DNA from: CAKMMH01 sp927798255
GTDB lineage: Bacteria > Bdellovibrionota_C > UBA2361 > CAKMMH01
Assembly: GCA_034180415.1 (NCBI GenBank)
Contig: JAXFOK010000054.1
Span: 1 to 64,000, forward strand
Reading direction: 5' to 3'
Length of the DNA stretch: 64,000 nt
The notes beneath the pieces are model-generated. The model was not told the origin of the DNA, searched no databases, and worked only from the letters and a program-made list of their open reading frames with translations. Shown one piece after another: positions 1 to 9,163 of the stretch. Positions within the stretch are counted from its first letter, which is position 1. Each line of letters opens with the position of its first letter. The position numbers and the translations under genes are program-made.

Positions 1-1128
1 TCATTAAATGAAATAGTACCAGATGTAGATAAATTTACAGAAGATAAACTAAAAGAAATTGAAGAAAATAAAGCTAAAAATGCTAAAAATTGGAATTTAC
101 TAAAAGCTGAGGCAAAAAGACTTTGGAGAAATTACATAAAATCATTAAATGAAATAGTACCAGATGTAGATGAATTTACTGAAGATGAACTAAAAGAAAT
201 TGAAGAAAACAAAGCAAAAAATGCTGAAAACTGGAATCGATTAAAAGTTGAGGCAAAAAGACTTTGGAGAGATTACATAAAATCATTAAATGAAATAGTA
301 CCAGATGTAGATGAATTTACCGAAGATGAACTAAAAGAAATCGAGGAAAACAGAGCAGAAAATGCTGAAAATTCGAATCGATTAAAAGTTGAGGCAAAAA
401 GACTTTGGAGAAATTACTTAAAATCTTTAAATGAATTTGTACCTGAGGTAAATGAATTTACCGAAGAAGAATTAAAAGAAATTGAGGAAAACAAGGCAAA
501 AAATGCTGAAAATTGGAATCGATTAAAAGTTGAGGCAAAAAGACTTTGGAGAAATTACATAAAATCATTAAATGAAATAGTACCAGATGTAGATAAATTT
601 ACAGAGGATGAACTAAAAGAAATTGAAGAAAATAGAGCTAAAAATGCTGAAAATTGGAATTTACTAAAAGCTGAGGCAAAAAGACTTTGGAGAAATTACA
701 TAAAATCTTTAAATGAAATTGTACCTGAGGTAAATGAATTTACCGAAGATGAACTAAAAGAAATCGAGGAAAACAGAGCAGAAAATGCTGAAAATTGGAA
801 TCAACTAAAAGTTCAAGCTAAACAGCTTTGGAGAAATTACATAAAATCATTAAATGAAATTGTACCTGAGGTAGATGAATTTACTGAAGAAGAATTAAAA
901 GAATTTGAGGAAAACAAGGCAAAAAATGCTGAAAATTGGAATCGATTAAAAGTTGAGGCAAAAAAACTTTGGAGAGATTACATAAAATCATTAAATGAAA
1001 TAGTACCAGATGCAGATGAATTTACAGAAGATGAACTAAAAGAAATTGAAGAAAATAGAGCAAAAATTGCTGAAAATTGGAATTTACTAAAAGCTGAGGC
1101 AAAAAATCAATGGATAAAATACAAAAAC
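1..1128 (+). repeat. Eight tandem 141-bp repeats encoding 47-aa units
   Basis: Unit boundaries fall at 1, 142, 283, 424, 565, 706, 847 and 988, always exactly 141 bases apart with no indels, so the reading frame is kept. Each unit encodes 47 residues starting SLNEIVP, with an acidic middle (FTEDELKEIEEN) and a basic aromatic end (AKRLWRNYIK). Copies differ by point changes that recur in several units, such as RLKVEA versus LLKAEA and PDVDEF versus PEVNEF. This suggests duplication with later exchange between copies. A ninth, degenerate unit (SYFEKKHDEI...) starts at 1129. The array runs off the left edge, so the true copy number is unknown. Confidence 0.95.
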
Positions 1129-3027
1129 TCTTATTTTGAAAAAAAACATGATGAGATATTACATTTTGCAACAATAAAAGGAATTATAGAATATAATGAA
1201 AAAGCACAGGATATTATAATTTCACAAAAAGATATAATAAATATTATAAATTTAAGAAATAAATTTAATAATTTATTTACAGATATTCAAGATTCATTAC
1301 AAAAAATGACGATTAAAAGCATCGATGATATTGATGCGCAAAAAGCTCACTATACTGACAATGAAATAATATTCTTAATAAAATTAAATAATAATGTTAA
1401 CAAAATCCTGAGTAATCTAAATATCGAAAATATTGAAAATGATATAGTTAAAAACATTATTATTGAAGAATCAAAAAATTTGGTCTCAAAAGAAGATACA
1501 GTAATAATTCAAAGTAACATTCAGAGTATTTCTACACTTAATAACAATAAGCAAATAGATGTATTAATTAATAACACTATTAATTCAATTAATATAATAT
1601 TAACAAATATAAATAGTATAAATAATGAGATATTAACAAATAACCATAATTTTACAAATTCTTATGAACTATATCGTGTAGTTCACAACCAAAAAGATTC
1701 TAAAGATAATGTTAATGGCAATAATGCTGATATGCCAAGGTTGAATACTGTATCTAACAAAAGAGCTAACCCGAATATTAATAAAATTCTATATTATGAA
1801 CAATTGTTTTTAATTGATTTATTAAAAATTAAGATTCAAATTGATATATTTAACGCTAATAAATTTTTATCAAATAATCAAGATAGAATATATGGTGGAG
1901 ATATTGGTAATAGTGGAGACAATGGTCAGGTAACTAATAACTCATCAAATTTTAAAAAACCTAACTCACCAGAAGATGATAATGAAATAAATCCTAATAT
2001 AAATGTTAATAATAAAATATTAATAAATAATATAAAAAATAAAAAACTAGAAAATAATTCAAATAAAGCAGATATAAACATTGATATATTGTCTCAAAAG
2101 CTATTTAAGGAAATTAAAGAAAATATCAATCAAATTAAAGACATTTTTAATTTAAGCTTAGAAAGTAATATAGATCGATACAAAACCAATACAAACAAAT
2201 TTTCAACCATTAGTAGTGAAAATTTAAATATTACTAATATAAATGGAAAACAAGAACCAATATTATTAAATAATAATTCAAACAACGTTTCAACTGAAAA
2301 AGAATTATTAAATTGCGTAGAAAAAATCATATATAATAATGTCCTTAACATTCCTGAGTCAACAGACAATATTAGTATAAATTATAAAAATGAAAAGTTA
2401 GAAAACTTTATTAATATTATCGTATCACAAGTAATTTTAAATAAGGACGACTCTATAATATATGAAAAATCAGTTAATGAAAGCAATTTAATTGAGTTAA
2501 ATAGTGATTATTCAAAAATAGAAATTATAGAAAATAACTTTAATACTAAAAATACAATAAGACGTAAATCTTCAAGAAACTTTAATCTTGATAAAAAACT
2601 TTTTTATAGAAATATAAGAGAAATAATAAATTTATTAATACTATTTAATAAATTAAATATTGATTTAAGCTTAAACATTCAAAGGAAGCTTTTTGGGCAA
2701 ACTATTAATTTAAATGATAATAATATTAACAATATATTTTATAATCTTTATAAAAATAGATTAAAACTTTGGAAAAATTTAAATACTCAAAAAGCTTATA
2801 AAAAATTATTAAAATTAAGAATATACGAAACACAAAGATATTTAATCTTAATGCTTCTTCAAATATTAAGTTGCTCATCAGGATTAAATGATGATAAGAA
2901 AGTTATGCTATATAAATTCTTATCATCTCTTTCACCAGAAATTAAGAAGTTTATTAAATTAGATGTATTACTTAAAAAACTTCAAGAGTTAATTAAAGAA
3001 GGGAAAGCTATAAAGGATAAGGATTAA
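1..3027 (+). CDS. Giant repeat protein, C-terminal part (5' end outside window)
   Basis: The frame is open without a stop from base 1 to the TAA at 3025-3027, giving at least 1008 residues. The ATG at 1306 is an internal Met, since the same frame already encodes the repeats, so it should not be taken as a start. Residues 1-376 are eight 47-aa charged, probably helical or coiled-coil repeats. The rest is very rich in Asn, Ile and Lys, with a Gly/Asn spacer near residues 630-645 and a helical Leu/Lys-rich C-terminus. I see no membrane segment in the visible part and recognise no family. A large surface or secreted adhesin, or an effector, is possible, but this is inference from composition and repeats. 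A hairpin terminator follows. Confidence 0.85.
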   Translation, partial: SLNEIVPDVDKFTEDKLKEIEENKAKNAKNWNLLKAEAKRLWRNYIKSLNEIVPDVDEFTEDELKEIEENKAKNAENWNRLKVEAKRLWRDYIKSLNEIVPDVDEFTEDELKEIEENRAENAENSNRLKVEAKRLWRNYLKSLNEFVPEVNEFTEEELKEIEENKAKNAENWNRLKVEAKRLWRNYIKSLNEIVPDVDKFTEDELKEIEENRAKNAENWNLLKAEAKRLWRNYIKSLNEIVPEVNEFTEDELKEIEENRAENAENWNQLKVQAKQLWRNYIKSLNEIVPEVDEFTEEELKEFEENKAKNAENWNRLKVEAKKLWRDYIKSLNEIVPDADEFTEDELKEIEENRAKIAENWNLLKAEAKNQWIKYKNSYFEKKHDEILHFATIKGIIEYNEKAQDIIISQKDIINIINLRNKFNNLFTDIQDSLQKMTIKSIDDIDAQKAHYTDNEIIFLIKLNNNVNKILSNLNIENIENDIVKNIIIEESKNLVSKEDTVIIQSNIQSISTLNNNKQIDVLINNTINSINIILTNINSINNEILTNNHNFTNSYELYRVVHNQKDSKDNVNGNNADMPRLNTVSNKRANPNINKILYYEQLFLIDLLKIKIQIDIFNANKFLSNNQDRIYGGDIGNSGDNGQVTNNSSNFKKPNSPEDDNEINPNINVNNKILINNIKNKKLENNSNKADINIDILSQKLFKEIKENINQIKDIFNLSLESNIDRYKTNTNKFSTISSENLNITNINGKQEPILLNNNSNNVSTEKELLNCVEKIIYNNVLNIPESTDNISINYKNEKLENFINIIVSQVILNKDDSIIYEKSVNESNLIELNSDYSKIEIIENNFNTKNTIRRKSSRNFNLDKKLFYRNIREIINLLILFNKLNIDLSLNIQRKLFGQTINLNDNNINNIFYNLYKNRLKLWKNLNTQKAYKKLLKLRIYETQRYLILMLLQILSCSSGLNDDKKVMLYKFLSSLSPEIKKFIKLDVLLKKLQELIKEGKAIKDKD

Positions 3028-3080
3028 AAATTAAAGGAATTCATTATAAAATTGAAATAATTGACCATTAACAAATAAAA

Positions 3081-3119
3081 AAAAGAGCTAGCAGAAATTA
3101 ACTTCATACTAGCTCTTTT
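3081..3119. terminator. Bidirectional hairpin terminator
   Basis: An 11-bp stem (3081-3091 with 3109-3119, core GAGCTAG/CTAGCTC) has a 17-base loop. It is flanked by A-run and T-run, so it can terminate both the plus-strand repeat gene and the convergent minus-strand pilin-like gene. Confidence 0.85.
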
Positions 3120-3134
3120 TTTTTGAATTAAATT

Positions 3135-3542
3135 TTACTCATTTGTAAGTCTTCCATCTATATTAAAGAATGTAGCGATGATTGAACGTAAGATAAAAGA
3201 CCCAATTGATATAACAAGAAGAGACAATGCAATTTGATATTTACCAATTGCGCACATTACAATTGCAAACAAGCCAGCTACAATCATAATCAAAGCACCA
3301 AAAGGTCCTCTAATTGCTGATAGTAATGCACTAGAAGCGTTAACAATTCTTGAATCTTCAATTTGACCATTTAGTGCAGCTGCAGTTCCTTGTGCCATTA
3401 CATCCATCTGTAATCCAGCTGTTAACATAAAAACACCGAAAACAAATAGACAAATTTGCATTTGTTTCTTAGTAGGAGCATATCTCATAGCACCTAAATA
3501 TCTACCGCAATAACTATATAAAGATTTAATTTTATTTAACAT
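3135..3542 (-). CDS. VirB2/TrbC-like type IV secretion pilin, orphan
   Basis: This 135-aa protein has a basic N-terminus, a long cleavable signal-type segment (about residues 27-51, ending DVMAQ), and then two hydrophobic segments (about 75-98 and 102-125) separated by a short GKYQ turn. That is the architecture of VirB2/TrbC/TraA pilins of conjugation and type IV secretion. The start sits about 220 bases from the divergent protease gene. No VirB4, VirB11 or other secretion ATPase is in the window, so the rest of a machine would have to be elsewhere. The fold call rests on topology and composition, not on a catalytic motif. Confidence 0.65.
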   Translation of the reverse strand: MLNKIKSLYSYCGRYLGAMRYAPTKKQMQICLFVFGVFMLTAGLQMDVMAQGTAAALNGQIEDSRIVNASSALLSAIRGPFGALIMIVAGLFAIVMCAIGKYQIALSLLVISIGSFILRSIIATFFNIDGRLTNE

Positions 3543-3759
3543 GTTAATATTCCTAAAAAAAACATAAAATTTTGCAAGATTACTTGCGCCAGTTTATAAA
3601 GCTTAATAGAGAAAACTACAAGCAATGTATTTATCGTTAATTTTAATGATTTGCTTCATAAAAAACAAATCTTTTTTTATAATAAAATTAATTTACATAA
3701 ATTATAAATACTGTATTATAAAAGTACTTGATTTATTTAGTTTTTTTCAGGGAATTTCT

Positions 3760-5274
3760 ATGAAATACGTATATAATTTTTTTATTCCTTTATTGCTTTT
3801 AGTAAATATCATTGATTCTAACGACTTAACTATAAATAGCGCTAAAGCACAGGAGATTTATCAAGAAGGAATCAATCAAAATTTTATAAAAAAGAATAAA
3901 AAAATTAGAAAAAAACAAGATTTTAGTAAATTAGCCAAAATCGCTGAAAATGCTGTGGTTAATATTTCTGGAAAACTTATTAAAAAAGGAGCAAAAGATA
4001 AAGAAACTGAGGTTAAGGGGGCATCTCTTGGCTCAGGATTCATTATAAGCCCTGATGGATATGTTCTTACCAATAATCACGTAATCGACTCCGTAAAAGA
4101 CATAGTTTTACGATTTGATGGGGACTTAACACCTTATCGAGCAATACTTCTTGGGCAAGACCCTCAAATAGACATTGCATTACTTAAAATTGACACTGAT
4201 AGAAAAGATTTTAATTTCTTATACCTTGGAAATTCTGATGAACTTCAAGTAGGGCAGTGGGTAATAGCAATAGGTAACCAATTCCAGCTTGGGCAAACAG
4301 TTACCGCAGGTATTGTTTCTGCAGTATCAAGACAAGTTCAAGGAAACCAAGTTTCACCATTTGCAAATTATATCCAAACAGATGCCTCAATAAACCCTGG
4401 AAGCAGTGGTGGGCCTCTTTTAAATCAAAAAGGCCAAGTAATAGGCGTAAATACTGCGATATTTAGTCCATCAAGATTTGGAGGATCTGGCTTTAATATT
4501 GGTATCGGATTTTCGACTCCTATAAACCAAGTTAAAAAGATTATTAGCCAACTAAAAGAACGTGGAAAAGTTGAAAGGGGAGCTTTAGGAGTAATTATTC
4601 AACAAGTAGATGAAGACGTAAAAGAAGCATTAAATTTATCAAAAATTAGAGGGGCGCTAATAGCTGACGTATTAAAAGATTCTGTCGCTGAAAAAATCGG
4701 TATCAAATCAGGGGATGTAATTATTAATTTTAATAATTATGAAATTAATGATTTTGGTGAACTTTCTTTAAGAGTATCTGAAGCGCCGCTAGGTGGCACT
4801 TATCCACTCACTCTTATAAGAAAAGGCGAAGAAATTACACTTCAAGCTAAAATAGATAAATTTGATTTTGAAAAACTTGAAAAAGATGATAAGGAAAACA
4901 AAAATAAAAATGAAGAATACATTTTAGGTCTTTTACTAAAAGAAGTTAATAAAAAGCTTGTAGATATTCTTCAAATTGAAGATAACGGTGAAGGGGTTTT
5001 AATTACTGATCTTAAAGAAGATGAAGTATATCTAGAATCAGGAATCCAAAGAGGCGATTTAATAAAGGAAATTGCAGGAAAGAAAATTGTAACCTTAAAT
5101 GACGTTAAAGAAATAACTTCAACTCTTAAAGAAGATAAACCTTTCCTTATCTTAGTAAAACGAGGTAAAAGCACAAGATACTTGGTTTACAAGATAAAAA
5201 AAGATGAAGATAACCAAAATAACAAAGTCGATACTCTTAATAATGAAATTATGAGTAAAGAAACAGACAAGTGA
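3760..5274 (+). CDS. degP: DegP/HtrA-family periplasmic serine protease
   Basis: Trypsin-like protease with PDZ domains that degrades or refolds misfolded envelope proteins. I chose the ATG at 3760 because an AGGGA ribosome site lies just upstream and the protein then opens with a signal peptide ending near AKAQ. The longer frame from 3625 adds 45 unlikely residues. Numbered from 3760, the catalytic triad is His107 (TNNHVID), Asp138 (DIALLKI) and Ser216 (NPGSSGGPL). The PDZ-1 region is about residues 270-365, followed by a Lys/Glu/Asn-rich linker. A second PDZ follows to about 490, and the tail is Asn/Lys-rich. The length of 504 aa is normal for DegP. It is divergent from the pilin-like gene and monocistronic, with a terminator after it. 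Confidence 0.93.
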   Translation: MKYVYNFFIPLLLLVNIIDSNDLTINSAKAQEIYQEGINQNFIKKNKKIRKKQDFSKLAKIAENAVVNISGKLIKKGAKDKETEVKGASLGSGFIISPDGYVLTNNHVIDSVKDIVLRFDGDLTPYRAILLGQDPQIDIALLKIDTDRKDFNFLYLGNSDELQVGQWVIAIGNQFQLGQTVTAGIVSAVSRQVQGNQVSPFANYIQTDASINPGSSGGPLLNQKGQVIGVNTAIFSPSRFGGSGFNIGIGFSTPINQVKKIISQLKERGKVERGALGVIIQQVDEDVKEALNLSKIRGALIADVLKDSVAEKIGIKSGDVIINFNNYEINDFGELSLRVSEAPLGGTYPLTLIRKGEEITLQAKIDKFDFEKLEKDDKENKNKNEEYILGLLLKEVNKKLVDILQIEDNGEGVLITDLKEDEVYLESGIQRGDLIKEIAGKKIVTLNDVKEITSTLKEDKPFLILVKRGKSTRYLVYKIKKDEDNQNNKVDTLNNEIMSKETDK

Positions 5275-5285
5275 TTTTTCATAGT

Positions 5286-5327
5286 AAAAGGTAATTTTAT
5301 GATAATTAACTCATAATATTACCTTTT
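5286..5327. terminator. Bidirectional hairpin terminator
   Basis: A 10-bp stem (5286-5295 with 5318-5327, AAAAGGTAAT/ATTACCTTTT) lies between convergent genes and overlaps the stop codon of the symporter gene. It has A/T runs on both sides. Confidence 0.6.
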
Positions 5328-6587
5328 ATACCAATTTTTACCATCAACTAGCCTTGCTACCATCATACTTGAGCAAGTGTTTCCAACTGAATTAAGTAGA
5401 GTTGCCGGAGCGTCAATAATTGTGCTAATTACTAAAATTAACGGCAAAAGCTCTTGAGGCATTGAAAATAAGCTAAGTATTGCGATTTCTCCCATAACTC
5501 CACCACTAGGAATCGCACCAACTACAATACTAGAAATTGTTGCAACAGAAACTATAAGTAAGATTGAATAAATAGAATTAAAATCTTGTCCAAGTAAAGT
5601 AAATAAAAACGCGATTTTAAACACATTTCCTATAACAGATCCATCTTTATGAACATTAACACCAAGAGGAAGACTAATATTTAATACATCTTGTGGAACT
5701 TTCATTTTTTTAGTTGCGTTAATATTTGTTGGGAGTGAAGCAACAGATGAGCAAGAAGAAAGCGCCATAATACTAGGAGGTAGTACATTTTTCCAAAAAA
5801 GTTTTATTCCCTCAATTCCACCAGCAAGATAAGAATAAATAGTAAAAATTACAAAATAAGTAACAAATGCTACAATAATATATAATACAAAAATCTTTAA
5901 GTAACCTTCAAAAATTTGAGTCCCTGTTTTCAAAACTACATTTGCAAAATAAGCGCCAAGACCGATAGGCGCAAATTTCATAATCAAGTTTATAAACTCA
6001 AGTGTTAATCTATTGCCTTCATCTATAAATTTATTAAAAGTTTGACATTTATCAACATACTTTTCGTTACATTTTAAAAGGCAAACGCCAAACAATATTG
6101 AAAAAACAATTAATGGTAAAATATTATTCATTGAAAGAATTTGATAAAAATCATTAGTAGTAAAAATATTAGGTATTTTTTCTAGTATACTAGCTAAAGA
6201 AAAAGAAGAATGAGGGTTTGTGATAATATTTTCAGAATTTATTTCTAAATTTTTAAAACTCTCTAAACTTAAACCTTTTATAGGATTATAAATAATAATA
6301 CTTATCACAGCAATAAACGATGAAATTAATGCAGTGAAAATAAATACAATCAGACTGTACTTTAATATATCATTTAATCTTGACATCTTGTCTATAAATA
6401 TAAAAGAAGATGTAATAGAGAAAAATATAAGAAGCGGAAGGGTCATAAATAAAAGATTTAAGAACAAATCTCCAAGAGGTTTTATTATTATCGCTAAGTC
6501 TTTAAAAAAAACGCCAATAATACCACCTATTATTATAGATAAAATTAATATAATTGATGATTTATAAGATGAAATACTAAATTTCAC
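5319..6587 (-). CDS. Sodium:dicarboxylate symporter family (DAACS/SDF) transporter
   Basis: This 422-aa inner-membrane transporter has the usual many hydrophobic segments. Family marks are the Ser-rich reentrant loop ALSSCSSVASLPTN (about residues 275-290), an NVHKDGS segment where glutamate transporters have NMDGT, and a C-terminal AIPSGGVMGE...DAPATLLNSVGN segment in the last transport domain. It probably imports a dicarboxylate or amino acid with Na+ or H+. The NMDGT replacement means I cannot name the substrate. The gene is convergent with degP, with the start 25 bases before the stop of the small C_GCAxxG protein gene upstream; the two may be cotranscribed from about 6968. Confidence 0.88.
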   Translation of the reverse strand: MKFSISSYKSSIILILSIIIGGIIGVFFKDLAIIIKPLGDLFLNLLFMTLPLLIFFSITSSFIFIDKMSRLNDILKYSLIVFIFTALISSFIAVISIIIYNPIKGLSLESFKNLEINSENIITNPHSSFSLASILEKIPNIFTTNDFYQILSMNNILPLIVFSILFGVCLLKCNEKYVDKCQTFNKFIDEGNRLTLEFINLIMKFAPIGLGAYFANVVLKTGTQIFEGYLKIFVLYIIVAFVTYFVIFTIYSYLAGGIEGIKLFWKNVLPPSIMALSSCSSVASLPTNINATKKMKVPQDVLNISLPLGVNVHKDGSVIGNVFKIAFLFTLLGQDFNSIYSILLIVSVATISSIVVGAIPSGGVMGEIAILSLFSMPQELLPLILVISTIIDAPATLLNSVGNTCSSMMVARLVDGKNWYKR

Positions 6588-6611
6588 AAAATATGTCCTT
6601 TTAAAATTTAA

Positions 6612-6968
6612 TTAATTATTATTTAAGAAACTATTAAGAGCCGCTAAGATACATTCTGTACATGATTTTTTATTAACTTGTTTAATCTCATGGCAAGTAA
6701 GGTTTTCGATTTCTTTTTTAAAATCATTTAAAATTTGCTTACTTTTATTATCATCATCTGATGCTAAAAGTGCCCCATATAATGCTCCGCAGTAACCATT
6801 AGGGGCTCGTCCTCCACCAAAAGATTTCGCATTAATAATTTCTTTGTTAGTAATATTGCTTATGTCACATGAATCTTTTAGAATACTAAGTACAGTCTGC
6901 GCGCAATTATAGCCTTCCTTACCATGAAAATACCTATCTATTTGTTCTTTAAAATCATAAATACTCAT
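6612..6968 (-). CDS. C_GCAxxG_C_C family protein (possible redox or metal-binding protein)
   Basis: This 118-aa protein has the family pattern GYNCAQTVL near residue 19, GGGRAP near 52, and GYCGALYGALL near 58, with Cys pairs further on (TCHE and SCTEC). The family is common in anaerobes and often sits near redox genes. Its molecular function is not established. It is divergent from the exonuclease gene at 7038 and upstream of the symporter in the same direction. Confidence 0.8.
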   Translation of the reverse strand: MSIYDFKEQIDRYFHGKEGYNCAQTVLSILKDSCDISNITNKEIINAKSFGGGRAPNGYCGALYGALLASDDDNKSKQILNDFKKEIENLTCHEIKQVNKKSCTECILAALNSFLNNN

Positions 6969-7037
6969 TTTGACGTATTCCTTATATATTGATAATATCT
7001 ATATATATTTTAAACATATTTTAAGAAGTTAGAAATA

Positions 7038-8504
7038 ATGATTTCGATTTTTTTTGACCTTGAAACAAGCACAACAGAGCCTATAGGGCAAATATTAAAT
7101 TATAGTTTTATAGCAACTGATGACAAGTTTGAAATTATAGATGAATGTTCAGATAGTGTAAAAATTTCTCCACTTGAATTACCAGTAGCTGATGCAATCT
7201 TAGCAAACAGGATTGATGTAATTGAACATCAAAAACACAACTATTTAAATGAAACACTATCTATGAAAAAGATCTTCGATTTTTTTACAAAAATGATAGA
7301 AAAAAATAAAGGTGAAAAGATAATTTTAATAGGATATAACTCCTTAAAATTTGATGTTCCGTACCTTAGAACTTCAATGATTAGAAATGGCCTATCTCCA
7401 TATTTTAGAGGAAAAATTATTTATAGAGATTTACTTCATTTAGTAAGAAAACTTTCATGTGTAAGAACAGATTTTATAAGAACCTCAAAATGTGATGTAA
7501 AAGATGATAATAGTAAGGAAAAAAACAAACTATCACTTACACTAGAAACAACATGTCAAAACTATAATGTCCTTTTAGGTAAACAAACACATGAATCAAG
7601 AAATGACGTTATTTTAACTATAAATTTAGCAAAAAAGTTACAAGAAGTTTTTAATGCAGATATAAGAGATTATGGGGGTTATGAGTTAACATATTCAGAA
7701 CATATAGAATATAAAAACACTAAAAAAATTTTTACCCCGATTTTTCCACAATATGATTTAAGTAATGCTAGAATTTATGAAAATAGAAATTATGTTCTTT
7801 TGGATTTTTCTGATAAATATTCTCTTTGGGTAGATTTAGAAAAATACGAAAATTATTTAAAAAAAATCGAAAATAATGAAATTCAAATAGGGGACTTAAA
7901 AGCTAAGAAAAAAGTAATCTCTTGGTATAGCTTTGCAGCTTCTTCTCTTTATAAGCCAAATATCAATCAACAAAAAGAAATTATAATTGATGATAATTAT
8001 AATAATTTAGCATTAAAGGCACTAGATGATTTAAAAGATATTAATCTTAAAAATTACTTTGATATTTCTGTTTGTGATATTGAACAGGATATTTATAGAC
8101 TTGATTTTAATTCATTAGATAATCTTCATAAAATTATTTGGGAAAATGATAATTGTGTTTCAAAAGAAAACAGATCAAAGAATTTAAACATCGTTTTATC
8201 AAGATGGAAGCTTAAAAATATTGATTGGGATAGTATTGATTTTAATAACAAGCAAAATGAAGACAAAATTAAGTTCCTTAATATGTATTCTGAATATCGT
8301 TATGGAGGAAAGAATAAATTACTATTAAATAAATTTTCAAATTTTGATAGTCTCGATAACAATGATTTTCATAAAAGTTATAAAGAATTAATAGATAGAA
8401 TAAAAGATCTAAAAATAGAAAAGAAAGAAAATAGGGAGGATGTTGAGTTACTCGATTCACTTTATAAATTTTACAAGGAATCATATATTTCAAAGGTTCT
8501 TTAA
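7038..8504 (+). CDS. sbcB: Exodeoxyribonuclease I-like DEDDh 3'-5' exonuclease
   Basis: ExoI digests single-stranded DNA from the 3' end and takes part in recombination and mismatch repair. The 488 aa match the usual 470-490. The DEDDh site is visible: Asp7 and Glu9 in FDLETS, Asp106 in NSLKFDVPYL, and His185 and Asp190 in THESRNDV. Features expected of the ExoI SH3-like and C-terminal domains follow, including GDLKAKKKVISWY near residue 285 and a final EYRYGG...ELIDRIKDLK helical part. Many RNase T-fold nucleases share the DEDDh core, but the length and the C-terminal WKLKNIDWDSIDFNNK-like region favour ExoI. A structured 3' region at about 8555-8616 may terminate it. Confidence 0.82.
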   Translation: MISIFFDLETSTTEPIGQILNYSFIATDDKFEIIDECSDSVKISPLELPVADAILANRIDVIEHQKHNYLNETLSMKKIFDFFTKMIEKNKGEKIILIGYNSLKFDVPYLRTSMIRNGLSPYFRGKIIYRDLLHLVRKLSCVRTDFIRTSKCDVKDDNSKEKNKLSLTLETTCQNYNVLLGKQTHESRNDVILTINLAKKLQEVFNADIRDYGGYELTYSEHIEYKNTKKIFTPIFPQYDLSNARIYENRNYVLLDFSDKYSLWVDLEKYENYLKKIENNEIQIGDLKAKKKVISWYSFAASSLYKPNINQQKEIIIDDNYNNLALKALDDLKDINLKNYFDISVCDIEQDIYRLDFNSLDNLHKIIWENDNCVSKENRSKNLNIVLSRWKLKNIDWDSIDFNNKQNEDKIKFLNMYSEYRYGGKNKLLLNKFSNFDSLDNNDFHKSYKELIDRIKDLKIEKKENREDVELLDSLYKFYKESYISKVL

Positions 8505-8554
8505 AATTTTATTTCTATTCTTCGTTACCAAGCTCTTCTTTACTAAGTATAAAA

Positions 8555-8616
8555 TAAGGCAACAGAGATTAGAAGTAGAATTCTAATCTCCGTTATAAAG
8601 GGGCTTTTTATTGCCT
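8555..8616 (+). terminator. Candidate terminator or structured 3' region after sbcB
   Basis: A perfect 10-bp stem (8565-8574, GAGATTAGAA, with 8581-8590) has a 6-base loop. It is enclosed by AGGCAA/TTGCCT (8557-8562 with 8611-8616), and a short T-run lies between the inner stem and the outer arm. The shape is branched rather than a textbook terminator. Confidence 0.45.
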
Positions 8617-8973
8617 AATTTATAGATTATTTATCGAAAATTTATCATGATTTTTAAGCATTTTAACAAAAAAATTTATGTAATTATGCGTTTAAATTAA
8701 CGTTAGAAGCTTTTTGAAAATACTATAAAACTATCTTACATTTTATAAGAATAATTATTTTTATTTAATAATATCTTATTTAACAACAATTTATTTTTAA
8801 AGATTTACTAATATAAAAATAAAATCAAATTTCATATATAAGTAATTCTTTATTAACTTTTATAAATTATTAATTAATAAATCTTAAAAAATTTCTTTAT
8901 CCTTTTTTTTCTTTTAATAAGATTTATTATGTTATCACTTAAAACTTTAATAATAGTACTTCCTAAGCCCCTC
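8617..8973. other. Non-coding A+T-rich gap
   Basis: No open frame with a plausible start and no tRNA or strong hairpin was seen. It lies next to a decayed ankyrin fragment and may be older decayed sequence from the same gene. Confidence 0.5.
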
Positions 8974-9150
8974 CTAAGTTGTATCTTTTTCAACTAAACT
9001 TTCTATTATCATACTAACTATAATTGCTATAATTTGATTTACATTATTTTTACAGGCGTATTTTAGAGCATTTTCACCTATCGGGTTAAATATAAAATAA
9101 CACCGTTTGAAAACACATCACCTCCATACTATTCTAATGGATGCAAAGCC
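8974..9150 (-). pseudogene. Ankyrin-repeat gene remnant
   Basis: On the minus strand the bases from about 9087 to the TAG at 8974-8976 read NPIGENALKYACKNNVNQII and continue to ...SLVEKDTT. This matches the ankyrin pattern NxxGxTALxxAxxN. Just upstream another frame reads YGGDVFSNGVILYL, which looks like the preceding GADVN-type turn, but it is separated by a frameshift and an in-frame stop. No start or ribosome site remains. It lies directly after the leuA stop at 9164. Confidence 0.6.
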
Positions 9151-9163
9151 TATTTTCCTATTA

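Noticed and set aside
1..1128. CRISPR array
   Set aside because: Repeats are 141 bases long, contiguous, protein-coding and without unique spacers.
1306..3027. A separate gene starting at ATG 1306
   Set aside because: The same frame is open back to base 1 and encodes the repeats, so this Met is internal.
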